Positions 22,001 to 33,324 of a DNA stretch of 64,000 nucleotides are shown here, in pieces. The notes beneath the pieces were generated by a model. That model worked only from the letters and a program-made list of their open reading frames with translations. It had not been told where the DNA came from and did no database searches. Location: NCBI RefSeq assembly GCF_002994745.2, contig NC_037094.1, positions 18,337,001 to 18,401,000 of the forward strand, written 5' to 3'. The first letter of the stretch is position 1. Each line of letters begins with the position of its first letter. Source of the stretch: Rosa chinensis. Its lineage: Eukaryota; Streptophyta; Magnoliopsida; Rosales; Rosaceae. Position numbers and translations under genes: made by a program.

Positions 22001-23480
22001 GTCTCATTTTGATCCTCGCACTTCACAATGTGAAAGTGAAGTGAAAAGAATAATCGATCTTTAGAACGTAGCAGATTCGATGCTGATGCATTTACTGATA
22101 TCGTAAAAGTGACGAGATCACATATACCAACTGCAAATGTGCCTGCAAGGTTAGAAGTCCCCAACAAGGGGCACGGTGCCACAGATAAAGGCACTGCAAC
22201 CGCACTTAGTAGAGGTGTGGTTGAGGCCGTGGCTCCCCAAGGAAGAGGGGAAGGTCACTTGGTTCGATTGACACTCACCCAAGGAAGAAAAGAGTGAGTA
22301 AGGCACAAACCAATCATCAATGCATAGAATCCCTCTCATAAGATTGTCTCTGATTATAGTCATGTCCATGAATCAATACTGGATGACGCTCTGATGTTTA
22401 AAATGATTCCAGAGAACAAAGAAATCTCAGAGGATTATGAGAGTGCATATGAGTTGATAGAAAGATCTTCCATACACATTGATGATATATAATGTTGCTT
22501 AAGGGATCACAGAGCAAGATGATATCGAACTACGCTCTGTTGTAAAATGTCAACAAAGAGCAGATTGGTCTAAATGGAATGAAACAATCCTGGCAGAATT
22601 AGATTTTTTGACAAAAAGACAGGCATTTGGTCCGGTAGTGCTAACCCCACATAGTGTAAAGCCTGTAGGATATAAATGAGTCTATGTCAGAAAGCGTAAT
22701 GAGAAGAATGAAGTCCTGAGGTACAAGGCTCGCCTTGTGGCGCAAGGTTTCTCACAACACCCTGGAATTGACTACGAGGAGACATATTCTCCCTTAATGG
22801 AAGTAATAACGTTCCGCTACTCAGTTAGCTTAGTAATTTCCAAAGGAATGGAAATGCAGCTCATGGATGTGGTTACTGCATATCTCTATGGGGATCTAAA
22901 TTCAGAGATATATCTGAAAAGTGCCTGATGGCCTTACATTACTCAAGTCAAGTGACTCTAAACCACAGAGTGCGTGCAATTAAGTTGAAACGCTCACTTT
23001 ACAGATTGAAACAATCCGGGCGGTGTGGTATACCCGTCTACGTGACTACTTGATTGGGAAGGGATACAAGGATGATTAATTATGCCCATGCGTATTCATA
23101 AAGAAAACAAGTTCCGGATTTGCAATTGTAGCAGTATATGTCGATGATATGAACATAATAGGTACTCTTGATGAAATAAGAGAAACCGCAAGCTACTTGA
23201 AATCCGAATTTGAGATGAAGGATCTTGGGAAAACTCGATTCTATCTAGGCCTTGAACTAGAACACTGAGTTTGTGGAATACTAATCCATCAGTCTGCATA
23301 TGTCCAAAAGTCAGGCGATATAACATGGACAAAGCACATCCTGCTAGCACTCCCATGATCGGTCGAAGCTTGGATGTAAAGAAAGATCCATTTCGTCCAA
23401 AGGAAGATGACGAAGAGGTCCCTACAGAGAGACAAGAGGGACCGCATATGGAACTACAATCCCTAAAGAAAATGTGATGG
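22001..23480 (+). pseudogene. Copia-A linker and reverse transcriptase, 3' part deleted
   Basis: After a degenerate linker with VTRSHIPTANVPARLEVPN (about 22108), the reverse transcriptase begins near 22560. It has LVAQGFSQHPGIDYEETYSP, then MQLMDVVTAYLYGDLNSEIY, a broken SLYRLKQSG region and the catalytic VYVDDMNIIGTLDE at about 23137. The text stops matching after PFRPKEDDEEVP (about 23424). The part that reads LPYLSAIGALLYLAQ in Copia-B is missing, so perhaps 70-100 codons are lost. The frame then picks up NDVLVGFADTG just before CACTA-2. Several stops (TGA near 22678 and 22926) confirm decay. Confidence 0.88.
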
Positions 23481-23543
23481 CGAAAACGCCACTCACTACA
23501 CTGAAACACCAAATGACGTTTTGGTTGGTTTTGCTGATACTGG

Positions 23544-24380
23544 CACTATACCACAAAGTTAAACAGACGACAGTTAATGAACTGTCGTCTGAATGAAAAA
23601 GCTGCTGTTGTCTGGTAGCCTGTCGTCTGATTGACCTCATTCAGACGACAGTTAAAAACCATTGTCTGTTCAAAATTCACACAACATATATAGCTAAGTA
23701 TGTGTCGTCTGAATATTTCCAAATTAAAATAATTAGGTTTAACTGTTGTCTGTTACAAACTCACACGACAGTTCATTTATTAACTGTTGAGAAAAGCTAT
23801 ATTACCTCAACAGTTTTAGGAAAACTGTGTTATGTGTGATGAATCTCAGACAACAGCAACACAACTACATGATGTCTGAAATGAATTTCACACCACACAG
23901 TTATAATGACACTGTTGTCTGAAATGAATCTCCAACAACTGTCATTGTTGTTTTAGTTGTGTCTTATGGAGATCACACAACATTAATTTGTTATTTCTGT
24001 TGTCTGAAATGAATCTTAGTCAACATATTATTGTTATATCTGTTGTCTGATTTCAATTTCAGACGACAATAACTTTGTTATACATGTTATCAGAATGGAG
24101 ATCACACAACATCAATTTGTTATTTCTGTCGTCTGAAATGAATCTTAGTCAACATATTATTGTTATATCTGTTGTCTGATTTGAATATCAGAACTTTACT
24201 ATACATGTTACCAGAATGGAGATCACATGACATCAATTTGTTATTTCTGTTGTCTGAAATGAAGTTTAGACAACATGTATTATTTGCTGTTTTTAGATGT
24301 GTTGTATGAGTGGATCTCATACAATGGTTTTGTGAACCCTTCAGTTGTGTGATACGTTTGAAAACTACAGTTATTTGACC
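23544..24380. repeat. CACTA-2 left subterminal repeat array
   Basis: About twenty copies of motifs related to CAGACGACAG, CTGTCGTCTG and TGTTGTCTGAAATGAAT, in both orientations. Two neighbouring stretches of about 80-90 bp (around 23990 and 24115, starting ATTTGTTATTTCTGT) are near-duplicates. The same motifs occur at the CACTA-3 ends. Confidence 0.88.
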
Positions 24381-24451
24381 TATATATGTTGTCTGAATTA
24401 ACTTTGCACAATTGTTGCAAATATGAACATTCAAAAGTCTGTTCGTCTCCA

Positions 24452-26990
24452 ATGAAGTTACTTTACTCGAATATTCGGGGCATAGGTAACAGTGACTCAC
24501 GCTCTGAATTATCTAACATCTATCGTATTCATACACCGGACTTGGTCTATATCTATGAACCTATGGTTTCTTTTGCTTCTGTACCTGTGTCTTATTGGGT
24601 TTCGTTAAATCTTAACTTGATTTCTTTTAATTCCCGGGTTGAGTCAGCCCCGAATATTTGGCTGCTTGGCAAGGGACATATTGACTACTCTGTGATTTCT
24701 ATGTCAGCTCAACAAGTTACAATCCAAGCTACCTTTGAAGGGGTGTTGTCCCAGTTTACTTTGGTGTATGCTGCTACAACGACTTTAGGCCGTAAATCCC
24801 TATGGCAGGAGCTGTTGGCTCTTCATCAAACTACTATTGTACCTTGGATGGTAATCGGTGATTTTAATTCTATTTTAGGAGCTCATGAGTCGACAGGAGG
24901 AGGTTTGCCTAATCGCATTTCTTGTGAGGATTTTCGCAGTGTCACAGAATTATGTGGTCTCACTCACTTGGACACTGTAGGTTCTTTTTTCACTTGGTCA
25001 AGAACTTGGTTCAATGGTCGGTTGGAACGCAGGCTTGACCGGTCTTTATGTGATGATCAGTGGTTAAGCTCTTGGTCTTTCTCTTCATGTACAGCTCTGC
25101 CAAGGGTGGTGTCTGATCATAATTGTCTCATCTTTTCACCTACCAACACACTTTCGGATGGTCCCAAGCCTTTTCGATTTCAGTCTATGTGGACCCTTCA
25201 TCACACTTTTAAAGAGCTTGTGGCAAATTGTTGGAAACATACTAAAGTTTGTGGTTGTCCTATGTTTGTTACAGTGCAAAAATTAAAAGCTTTAAAGGCT
25301 TCCTTACGGATGTGGAATAAACAAGTCTTTGGGGATGTTCATCGTAATCTTCAAGGTGCTCGTCTTGCTCTTTCTGATATTCAACATGAAATTGCCACAT
25401 CTGGTATTACTTTACAACTGTATGAGATGGAGGTTGCTGCTGAACAAGCTGTTCTGGAAGCTATGCGGCATCAGGTGTCAAGTGGTTAACTGAAGGTGAT
25501 AGGTGCACTTCATTTTTTCATGCTTATGCTCAAGTTAAGCGTACTAGATCTCACATTAATACTTTAATGGATGGGGATGACGTACTCACTGATTCAGCTG
25601 CTGTCTCTAGTCACATAGTGCAATTCTACAGGTCTTTGTACAATTCTGGTGCTTCAAGTGTCAGTTCATTCACTATTTGTGAGGTTATTCCTTCCTTGGT
25701 TTCTGATGATGAAAATATCTCTTTAACAAAATTGCCTTCCATGGAAGAAATTCGGGATGCAGTCTTCTCTACGGACCCGTCAAGTGCGCCTGGGCCGGAT
25801 GGTTTTCCAGGCTTCTTCTTTCAGCACTGTTGGGATATTGTTGGGGAGGATGTTGTTGCTTTTGTGCAATATTTCTTTCATCATAACTGGTTGCTTCCCA
25901 ATGTGAATTCAAATTTTATAGTTCTTATTCCCAAGGTTGATGGAGCTAACACAATTTCTCAATATCGGCCAATTGCTTTAGCTAATTTTCTTTTTAAGAT
26001 TATTCCGAAGATTCTAGCAATGCGGCTGGCTCCAATAGTTTCTAGGATTATTTCTCCTGAACAATCGGCTTTCATTAAGGGACGCTGAATCTCTGACTGC
26101 ATTGGTATGGTCTCTGAGGGGTTCAATCTTCTTGAGAAAAAGATACGTGGTGGGAATGTTGGGATAAAGGTTGATATTGCTAAAGCTTTTGACACTCTCA
26201 GTTGGCCTTTTCTTTTCCAAGTGCTTCATGAGTTTGGTTTCTCTCAGTCTTTTGTGGATTGGGTCCGAACAATATTGCACTCTGCTCGGCTTTCTGTGCT
26301 TATTATTGGGTCTCCTCATGGTTTTTTCTCTTGTGATCGTGGTGTTCGTCAGGGGGATCCTCTTTCTCCTATTCTTTTTTGTTTAGCGGAAGAGGTTTTA
26401 AGCCGGGGGCTTGCCAACTTGTTTTCTGCTGGCGTATTCGTTCTATTTCTACTCCAAGGGGTTGCTCTCCAATTTCTCATGTCCTCTATGCAGATGACCT
26501 ATTTATTTTTTGCAGAGGTGATGTCTCTTCTCTTCGTTGTCTCCAACAGTTTCTTACTCTTTACGGTGAAGCATCAGGGCAACTAATTAATAAGAACAAG
26601 AGCACTTTCTACTTGGGTACTCCTTATCTGCATCGTCAGCGTTACTTCAAGCGGTTATTGGGGTTCAAGAGAGGTGTGACCCCATTCACCTATTTGGGAG
26701 TACCAATTTTTCGTGGTAAGCCTCGACGTATTCATCTCCAAGCCTTTGCTGATAAGGCTAAATCTAAGCTTGTTGGTTGGAAAGGAAAGCTTTTATCTAT
26801 GGCAGGCAGGGTACAACTTGTTCAATCAGTGTTTCAAAGCATGCTTCTTCATACTTTCACAGTGTATATTTGGCCTTCCTCTCTTATAAAGCATTTGGCT
26901 GTCTGTGCTCGGAATTTTATTTGGTCTGGAGACCTGGCGATACGAAAGATGGTTACTGTACCTTGGAGTTAGGTTTGTACTCCTAAGATT
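24452..26990 (+). pseudogene. LINE-A endonuclease and reverse transcriptase
   Basis: The AP-type endonuclease starts MKLLYSNIRGIGNSDSR. It includes VPWMVIGDFNSILGAHES, FTWSRTW and the catalytic SDHNCLIF, ending near 25480 where a frameshift occurs. The reverse transcriptase then reads SSAPGPDGFPGFFFQ, LIPKVDGA, YRPIALANF, VKVDIAKAFDTLSWPFL (printed I-K in place of V-K here), GVRQGDPLSPILFC and the catalytic HVLYADDLFIF at about 26477. TGA at 26086-26088 follows IKGR, a deletion shifts frame near 26435, and TAG at 26970-26972 follows TVPWS. These breaks make it non-functional. Confidence 0.88.
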
Positions 26991-28557
26991 GAGGGGGGGG
27001 CTCGACTTACGGGACCCTAAGGCTCTTAACCAAGCAGCGCTTCTTCGGTTTAGCTGGGGAACTCTCACCTCAGCCTCTCCTTGGGGTCTCTTTGCTCGGC
27101 GCCGTTTTTTCGTTTCGCGGTTTATGAGATTAAAGTTTTTTACTTCCTCAATCTGGCATGGTTTGAAAGTTTCTCTCCCTTTAATATATCAGAACTCCAG
27201 ATGGCTTATTGGCAATGGTTCTATGGTGAATTTCTGGTCGGATAAATGGTTGGATGTTCCAATCTTAGAGGAGTTGCAACGTGTTTCACTTTCTCCGCAA
27301 CTGCATGCTCTTGTCTCTGACTTTATTGCTAACCAGCAATGGTCCTTGCCAGCTCGGTTTTACTCTCTGTATCCACATATTGCACAAAAGATCCACAACA
27401 TTACTCTTCCCCTCCAAGCTGAAAGTGATTGCCTCATTTGGGAACACTCCAGTTCTGGGGTCCCTTCTTTTTCTGATGGTTATGAGTTGGTTCGTCAGAA
27501 GTCCAATAAAAAAAGTTGGGCTACTAGCATTTGGAATTCTTTTATTCCTCCCCGGTATTCCTTATTAGCTTGGAGGATTTTCTATGATAGGTTACCCACG
27601 GATTTGCAGCTCCAGCGTCATGGGGTTACCCTTGTTTCGAAATGTCCCTTATGCTCTTTGGGGTGTGTGGAAGATTCAGTGCATCTCTTTTTCAGTTGCT
27701 CATTTGCTCAACATATTTGGCAGTGGTTAGCTTGTTGTTTTGGCACTTCTTTGCCTTCTCAAGGGTCGCTTGACTACTTCTGGACTGCTTTTATTGGTAA
27801 GAGATTCTCTTCTCAATTAGCTAATGTTTGGTTAGCAGCGGGTCTTTTTACTCTGATGCAGATTTGGAAGGTGCGGAACAAGCTGGTCTTTGATAATAAG
27901 CAGCCCTCTCTCTGGCGTGTTCTTTGTTCAATTAAATCTTGGGTTCGTTTTGAGGCACCCTACTTTCCAGGTAGTTCGAAAGGATTACTGGATGTAAATA
28001 TTCTTAAGGAATTTGGAGTTCAGCCCATTATTCAACAGGTGCACATCCCTCGTATGGTTAGGTGGCTTTCTCCGACTCATTCCTGGATTAAGCTCAACAC
28101 TGATGGCCTTGCTAAAGGGAATCCTGGGGCAGCGGCATGTGGTGGCATATTTAGAATTTCTGGTAGGCGTTATGTTGGAGGCTACTGTCAGAACTTGGGT
28201 TTCCAGAATGCTTTTTATTCGGAGTTAATGGCAGTGATTATTGGAGTGGAGTTTGCTTATCAGTTTGGTTGGCATACTCTCTGGTTAGAGTGTGACTCTA
28301 TGGGTGTGATTGAAGGGTTGAGGTCTTCTACCTTCAAGCCCCCTTGGCCTCTGCGTGTTCATTGGCACAATTGCTTATCTCGTCTTAATTCGATGCATTT
28401 TTATTGCAGTCATATTCATAGGGAAGGCAATTCAGTGGCGGATTGCTTGGTGAATTTGGGATTGGCCTTTCCTTCTCTTTGCTGGCTCCCTACGCCTCCA
28501 ATGGAGATTTTTTCTAAGCTTCGTAATGATGCCTTAGGAGTCCTCCATTATCGTTGA
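26991..28557 (+). pseudogene. LINE-A C-terminal part: zf-RVT and RNase H
   Basis: After a run of G residues near 26990, the frame is open to TGA at 28555-28557. It is the longest open frame in the window, about 520 residues in this part. It begins with GLDLRDPKALNQAALLRF and contains the zf-RVT segment WNSFIPPRYSLLAWRI with CPLCSLGCVEDSVHLFFSC. The RNase H domain has WIKLNTDGLAKGNPGAAACG (catalytic D), ELMAVIIGVEFA (E), LWLECDSMGVI (D) and HIHREGNSVADCLVNL. It belongs to the broken ORF2 upstream and has no start of its own. Confidence 0.85.
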
Positions 28558-28718
28558 TTTGGTTGGGTTTTTCTCTTTTGTTTTCTTTTTATGGGAGAGG
28601 TTTTGGTCTAGTCCCCCTTTCCCTTTTGTAATTTTTCTCTTTTTCAATAATTAAAACCGGGCGTGGGGCTGAGCCTCCCAGTTAGGCAGGGTTCCAAACC
28701 CCTTCAAAAAAAAAAAAT

Positions 28719-29073
28719 CCTGAACAAATCCAAAATATAACATTGTCATATATCAATGCCATATGTTCTTACATTGCCAATCTAAAACATTTCCAAAAGT
28801 ATATATCCATATCCAGATATAATCAAATCCAGCAATTCTAACCAAAAGTAACCTCAATCTAGCAAGTAAAAATAATATTGTCTATATATCTTGTAAAATC
28901 AAGGTTACCAAAATAAGTCGATCACCAACCACAAGTTTACATATATGTTTTAACAACAAATTTTGCCCACTCGTTTTTGACTTCATCAATATGCTGCTGG
29001 GTATATGCTGCTTTCCTTTTTTCTCCCACTGAAACAAATTGATTTGCACTTAATGGTCAGCAAACTATCCAAT
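28719..29073. other. CACTA-2 interior without recognisable genes
   Basis: AT-rich. It lies next to the phototropin fragment and is probably intron or untranslated sequence of the captured region. No domain or RNA gene is visible. Confidence 0.4.
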
Positions 29074-30860
29074 ACCTTGTTCCTATTGAGCATGATACCC
29101 TTATCCATAGCCTTCATGGGTAGTACTGATCAGTTCCACACAATTGGACCAAATGCACACTGACATTGAATATTTCCAAAAGATAGTTCAAGTAAGTAGA
29201 ATCTAAGTTAAGATTCCTCAATTTCCATAGACTACTTCAAACCTGAGGTATAAAACTGTTTAACATACTAACCTGCCAGTATCACCAGATCCCAAGGGCT
29301 TTATAGGCTTAAAATGCTTCAATCCTATATGTTCTCCACTGTCTAGAATCTGTAATATCAAGAGTTACTTCGATCAGCAATCTATCATGATATAGTTTTA
29401 AGAAAAACAACAGAACAAATCCCTAACACTTGAAGATAGAAAAGAAAAATTTTAGAGATGAGTATGTCTATGTTATGTTTCCATGAACCAGTAATAGACA
29501 CTGAAGAAAACCAATATTTTCCGATGGAAGTTTATAAAAATTTTATTCGACAATACCATACATATATAATTGAACAATTAATACCTTTTGAATAGCTCTC
29601 CAAGGGGGGCTGTCCCGTCTATGAGGCTTTGGATGAACGACCTTCGAATGATTCATCCATAAATCTTCTGGTTTCTGCAGTTAGAGAAAACTTCTGTCAA
29701 ATTTTTAAACCTTTAGATTTTACAAACGGTGGATTTAGAAAGTGGCATTACCATATTGGCATCTGGAAGTTCTCTTGCTGCCTCATCAACATTAACTGCA
29801 GTCTCTTTGACCTGCGTAACGAACCAACCAAACAATTTAAGGAAAAGAACATTCAATATTTATGATCACAATCATCTGAAAAGTGCACAATGTATCTTCC
29901 ATACCAGTTTTTCACTCTCTTTTACTGTAACTTCAGGAATAGAGTTATGCAGAGGCTCAATGTGCTGACTGCCATCAAGTTGTACTCCAATAAAATATTG
30001 TACTTCTCCCTGTTTACATAAACAAGTAGAATGGCAAATCAGTTCCATATTCTTTTCTATTCTGGTAATTGTCTAATTTGAAATTTTATTATACCCTTTT
30101 AAAATAAGCTTGCATTCAACAGTAACATTGATTTTGTAATGTAATAAAGAATATGTGAGGAGACATATTACCTTTTGATCAAGCATAGGCTGCAGATGAA
30201 AGACATTCCAGAACTTTTTGCCTGGATTGAGTACAGAGAGACTTTAGCTAAGTACACAATCACTGAGCTTTATGGACTTAACCTTTACAGGAGAATTAAA
30301 CATAACGCTTTTCGTGTAATTGATGAGTTGTACAGTCACGTCAGTCTGGTTGTCAATTGCCTCTCTTATTTTTTTTCACAGTTGCTGGATCAGACTCAGG
30401 TCCTTGAAGGAATCTACAAAATCCAAACAAGCAAGAGTTTAGCTTGAACGCATCAGTGAGCACTATTACACTAACTAGTAACCTGCAATTTCTTCCCAAT
30501 ATTTCTTCGCGGCTGTACTCCGTTAGCTCTAAGAAGCTGTCGGATGCAAATATCTGAAATACATACATTCAAAGACATCACATTCTTGTTACATTCTGCA
30601 TTCTCATCTAGACTGCAAAATTGAAATGAAATTGGAAGAATGAACTAAACAGTTCCGAGTGGAAATCTTACAATGGGATTATCAGGCAGCCTTGGCTTTG
30701 AGTTTGACTTTTCCGAATAACCCTGAAGTATGACACACAGTTGTTAAGCTACATATATGCATGATCATTTAATTTTCAGCAGTTATTTATAAGAAGAAGC
30801 GAAACTATACCCCATGAAAGAGTGCCGTCTAGATTTTTTCTGTTTCTTTTCAGGAACCTC
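29074..30860 (-). pseudogene. PHOT1: Captured phototropin-1 gene fragment (LOV2 to start of kinase), with introns
   Basis: On the minus strand, short exons with GT/AG borders encode successive pieces of a plant phototropin, the plasma-membrane blue-light receptor kinase. They are KPRLPDNPI (30675-30723), FASDSFLELTEYSREEIL and GRNCR (30483-30553), FLQGPESDPATV and VTVQLINYTKS (30307-30413), GKKFWNVFHLQPM (30172-30221) and GEVQYFIGVQLDGSQHIEP (29905-30009). Then come ETAVNVDEAARELPDANM (about 29752-29812), KPEDLWMNHSKVVHPKPHRR (about 29588-29677), GLKHFKPIKPLGSGDTG (about 29279-29349) and KAMDKGIMLNRNK (29074-29159). NCR carries the flavin-binding cysteine of LOV2. The wording is closer to phot1 than phot2. 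LOV1 and most of the kinase are absent, an extra A shifts frame after PATVKK, and a stop lies near QYYP. Confidence 0.9.
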
Positions 30861-31187
30861 ATTGACAAAGTAAGAACAATCCAAAGAAAGTTCTAAGACA
30901 CTTAAATAGTCCTCAAAGTTTATGATCATCCTTCCAACAAGTGTAGGGATTCACAAGTACACCGTTCATAAATATATAGTGGCAGAAAGTAAGGGAGTTC
31001 TTGTCAAACTAAATACCATTACTAAAACTTCTAACCAAGTTTCAAAATCTGAAAAGCAATAAAGGAACTCCAGAATTTCGAATTGCTCAAGTAAGGAAAC
31101 AAAACAAATATATATCATATATATACAAAGTTACTGCAACTTCAAAGGTGAGGTAAATAGAAAAATGATATTGGAGTCATGGTCCAG

Positions 31188-33319
31188 TGATAGGAGCATT
31201 TTAATGTGATATTTTAATAGTTAATTCCTCACATTTTGCTTAGTTAATTCCTTAACGAATCGATTTTTAACTCAATTTCTATTTTCTTAGGTACATTGGA
31301 GTAAATGATGGTGAAATGAGCATTAGGTCCACACTTACCTATAAATGGTGGAGAAAAATGGAAATGTACTAAAATGTCAATTTTACACATTTTCCTACTC
31401 CGGCTAGGAGAAACCAAGCCAAGCAAGGAAGAAGGAGCGGCCGCCTGACCAAATGAACTTCAAATGAGCTGAAACTTTCCAGATCCATTCTAGACACCCA
31501 AAGGAACATTTCATATGAAGAGTGCAAGATCCAGATAGAAGTGGAAGGCCTTCAAAAGATCGGTCCAAAGTTCTGACTAAAAGACGAAAACTGAAAGTCG
31601 GACCTGAACGTATTCTGGAAGCATTTCCGGCCAAAATACCTTTCTAAAAGATCTGAAATTTTACCAGGGTAATCTACATTCATGGGGGAATATTTGTTAT
31701 GAAGAAGTCTTGGGCAGAATCTAAACTTTCGGTGGAGATAAAATTGAAGTAAATGAGTAGGAAATCCATCATCATCATCACCCAAAAACATTCCATGTTT
31801 TAGGGTGTAATCATCATGTTTTCTCCATCATTTCTCACACTAATCCACCATCATCATCACCCAAAAACATTCCATGTTTTAGGGTGTAATCATCATGTTT
31901 TCTCCATCATTTCTCACACTAATCCACCATCATCATCACCCAAAAACATTCCATGTTTTAGGGTGTAATCATCATTTCTCTTTCTTTTCCATATTCTACA
32001 AATCACTTTCATACTCCACTTTCATTATTTTTCTTCCACTCATCATTTCACTCTTCTTTTTCTTCCCTATATAAACACATTCTCCTCTCATTCTAAAACA
32101 CATTCCTTCATCCATTCCATCTTCTTTGTCTCTCCATTTCCTTTCCATTTTTCTATACAAATTCCTTCATCCATTCCATCTTCTTTGTCTCTCCATTTCC
32201 TTTCCATTTTCCCACACATTCCTTCATCCATCTCATCTTCTTTGTCTCTCAATTTCCTTTCCATTTTCCTTTTCCATTCTCTAGTTCTTAGTTTTGCATT
32301 TTCAAGTAAAGAGAAGAAGAAGAAGCCGTGAGGACATAGCCTCCATCGTCCACCTTGAAGACTTGCTTCCAAGATTCAAGATTCCAACGTTCAAGCTCTC
32401 CATCTCCATCTCCCCTCACGGTGTAATTCATTCTTTTTCCTTGTAATGATCTTTTGTTTTCCTTGTTTGAATTCATATGAACTTGTTTCTAGTTAACAAT
32501 AATGTTTAGGGTAAAGTTTAAACCCAACTTCTATGTTTAAATAAAGTTTTCGAATTCCATAATTTTGATTCTAATTTGCTTATGTGGGTTTGTTTAATTA
32601 AATTTGCGTTATAGATAACTTTTGTATTTTAATCTTATGTGGTTGCAAACGCGTAGGGTTTTGATATGAATGATGCTAGGTTTAAGAACATGAAATCGAC
32701 TTTTCGTTTTGTGTAAACTTGAATCAAAGTAGTAAAGGTTTTGTGCAAAGACCGAATTTAATTAAAGAGGATTGCAATTAGGTGGACTTTTCCATACTAA
32801 GTTGTACACTTGAGTTGATAGCCTTTCTCTATGTGTAATGCGTTAAACATGACATGATTGACTAGCTTTCTAGGGTTTGATTGCATGTTTAATAGGATTA
32901 ATCTAGGTGCTTTCGCTTAGGTTAATTAGCATTGAAAAGTAAAAAAAATGGGAATTCATTTGCTTTCGAATGTTTCACATGATCAACTCCTTTCACATGA
33001 CTTGGAAGAACAATGTAGGGTTAATTCGAATTCAATGATAAACTAGGGTTTAATCTTTGTTTCTTATGTTTCATTCTTGTACATGTGTTTTTATATTTTC
33101 TTTATTTTAATTTTCAATTCTTTAATTCTTAAAACCCCCCCTTTATTTTTGTTCACTTGTATATATTTATTCTTTATTTTATTTCTGTAAATAATACTTT
33201 TCTTTATTTCTTACACAATTACAGGTGTACCCTCAATCCCCGGAATAGAACGATCCCTATTTACTTATATTACTAACGACATTTCAGGGTTAAATTATGC
33301 GCTTGCTTCTAGCGCATCA
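31188..33319 (+). repeat. Solo LTR (2132 bp) of a Gypsy-like retrotransposon, nested in CACTA-2
   Basis: Starts TGATAGGAGCATTTTAATG and ends TTCTAGCGCATCA, flanked by a perfect 5-bp duplication TCCAG (31183-31187, 33320-33324). A TATA-like CTATATAAACAC lies near 32068, fitting an LTR promoter. The 3' part (CAATCCCCGGAATAGAACGA) resembles ends of long Gypsy LTRs. No internal region or second LTR is present, so recombination between two LTRs probably removed the rest. It contains a 79-bp tandem repeat. Confidence 0.88.
31763..31975. repeat. Tandem repeat, 79-bp unit, about 2.7 copies
   Basis: The unit includes CACCCAAAAACATTCCATG and starts at about 31781, 31860 and 31939. The copies are virtually identical, so the amplification is recent. 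It lies inside the solo LTR upstream of its TATA box. Confidence 0.9.
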
Positions 33320-33324
33320 TCCAG

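Larger units (their letters stand above)
24400..28718 (+). mobile_element. L1-like non-LTR retrotransposon (LINE-A), 5'-truncated, nested in CACTA-2
   Basis: Contains endonuclease, reverse transcriptase, zf-RVT and RNase H domains in the order of plant L1 ORF2. A 3' untranslated region (28558-28706) and a poly(A) run ending about 28718 follow. No ORF1 is present, so the copy is 5'-truncated at or just before the endonuclease. The exact left boundary is uncertain and I could not find a convincing target duplication. It is inactive, with several stops and frameshifts. Confidence 0.88.

Noticed and set aside
24386..24420. Start of LINE-A and a possible target duplication based on TGAACA near 24424 and 28722
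   Set aside because: The match is only about six bases and does not sit at a clear 5' end. The boundary is left approximate.
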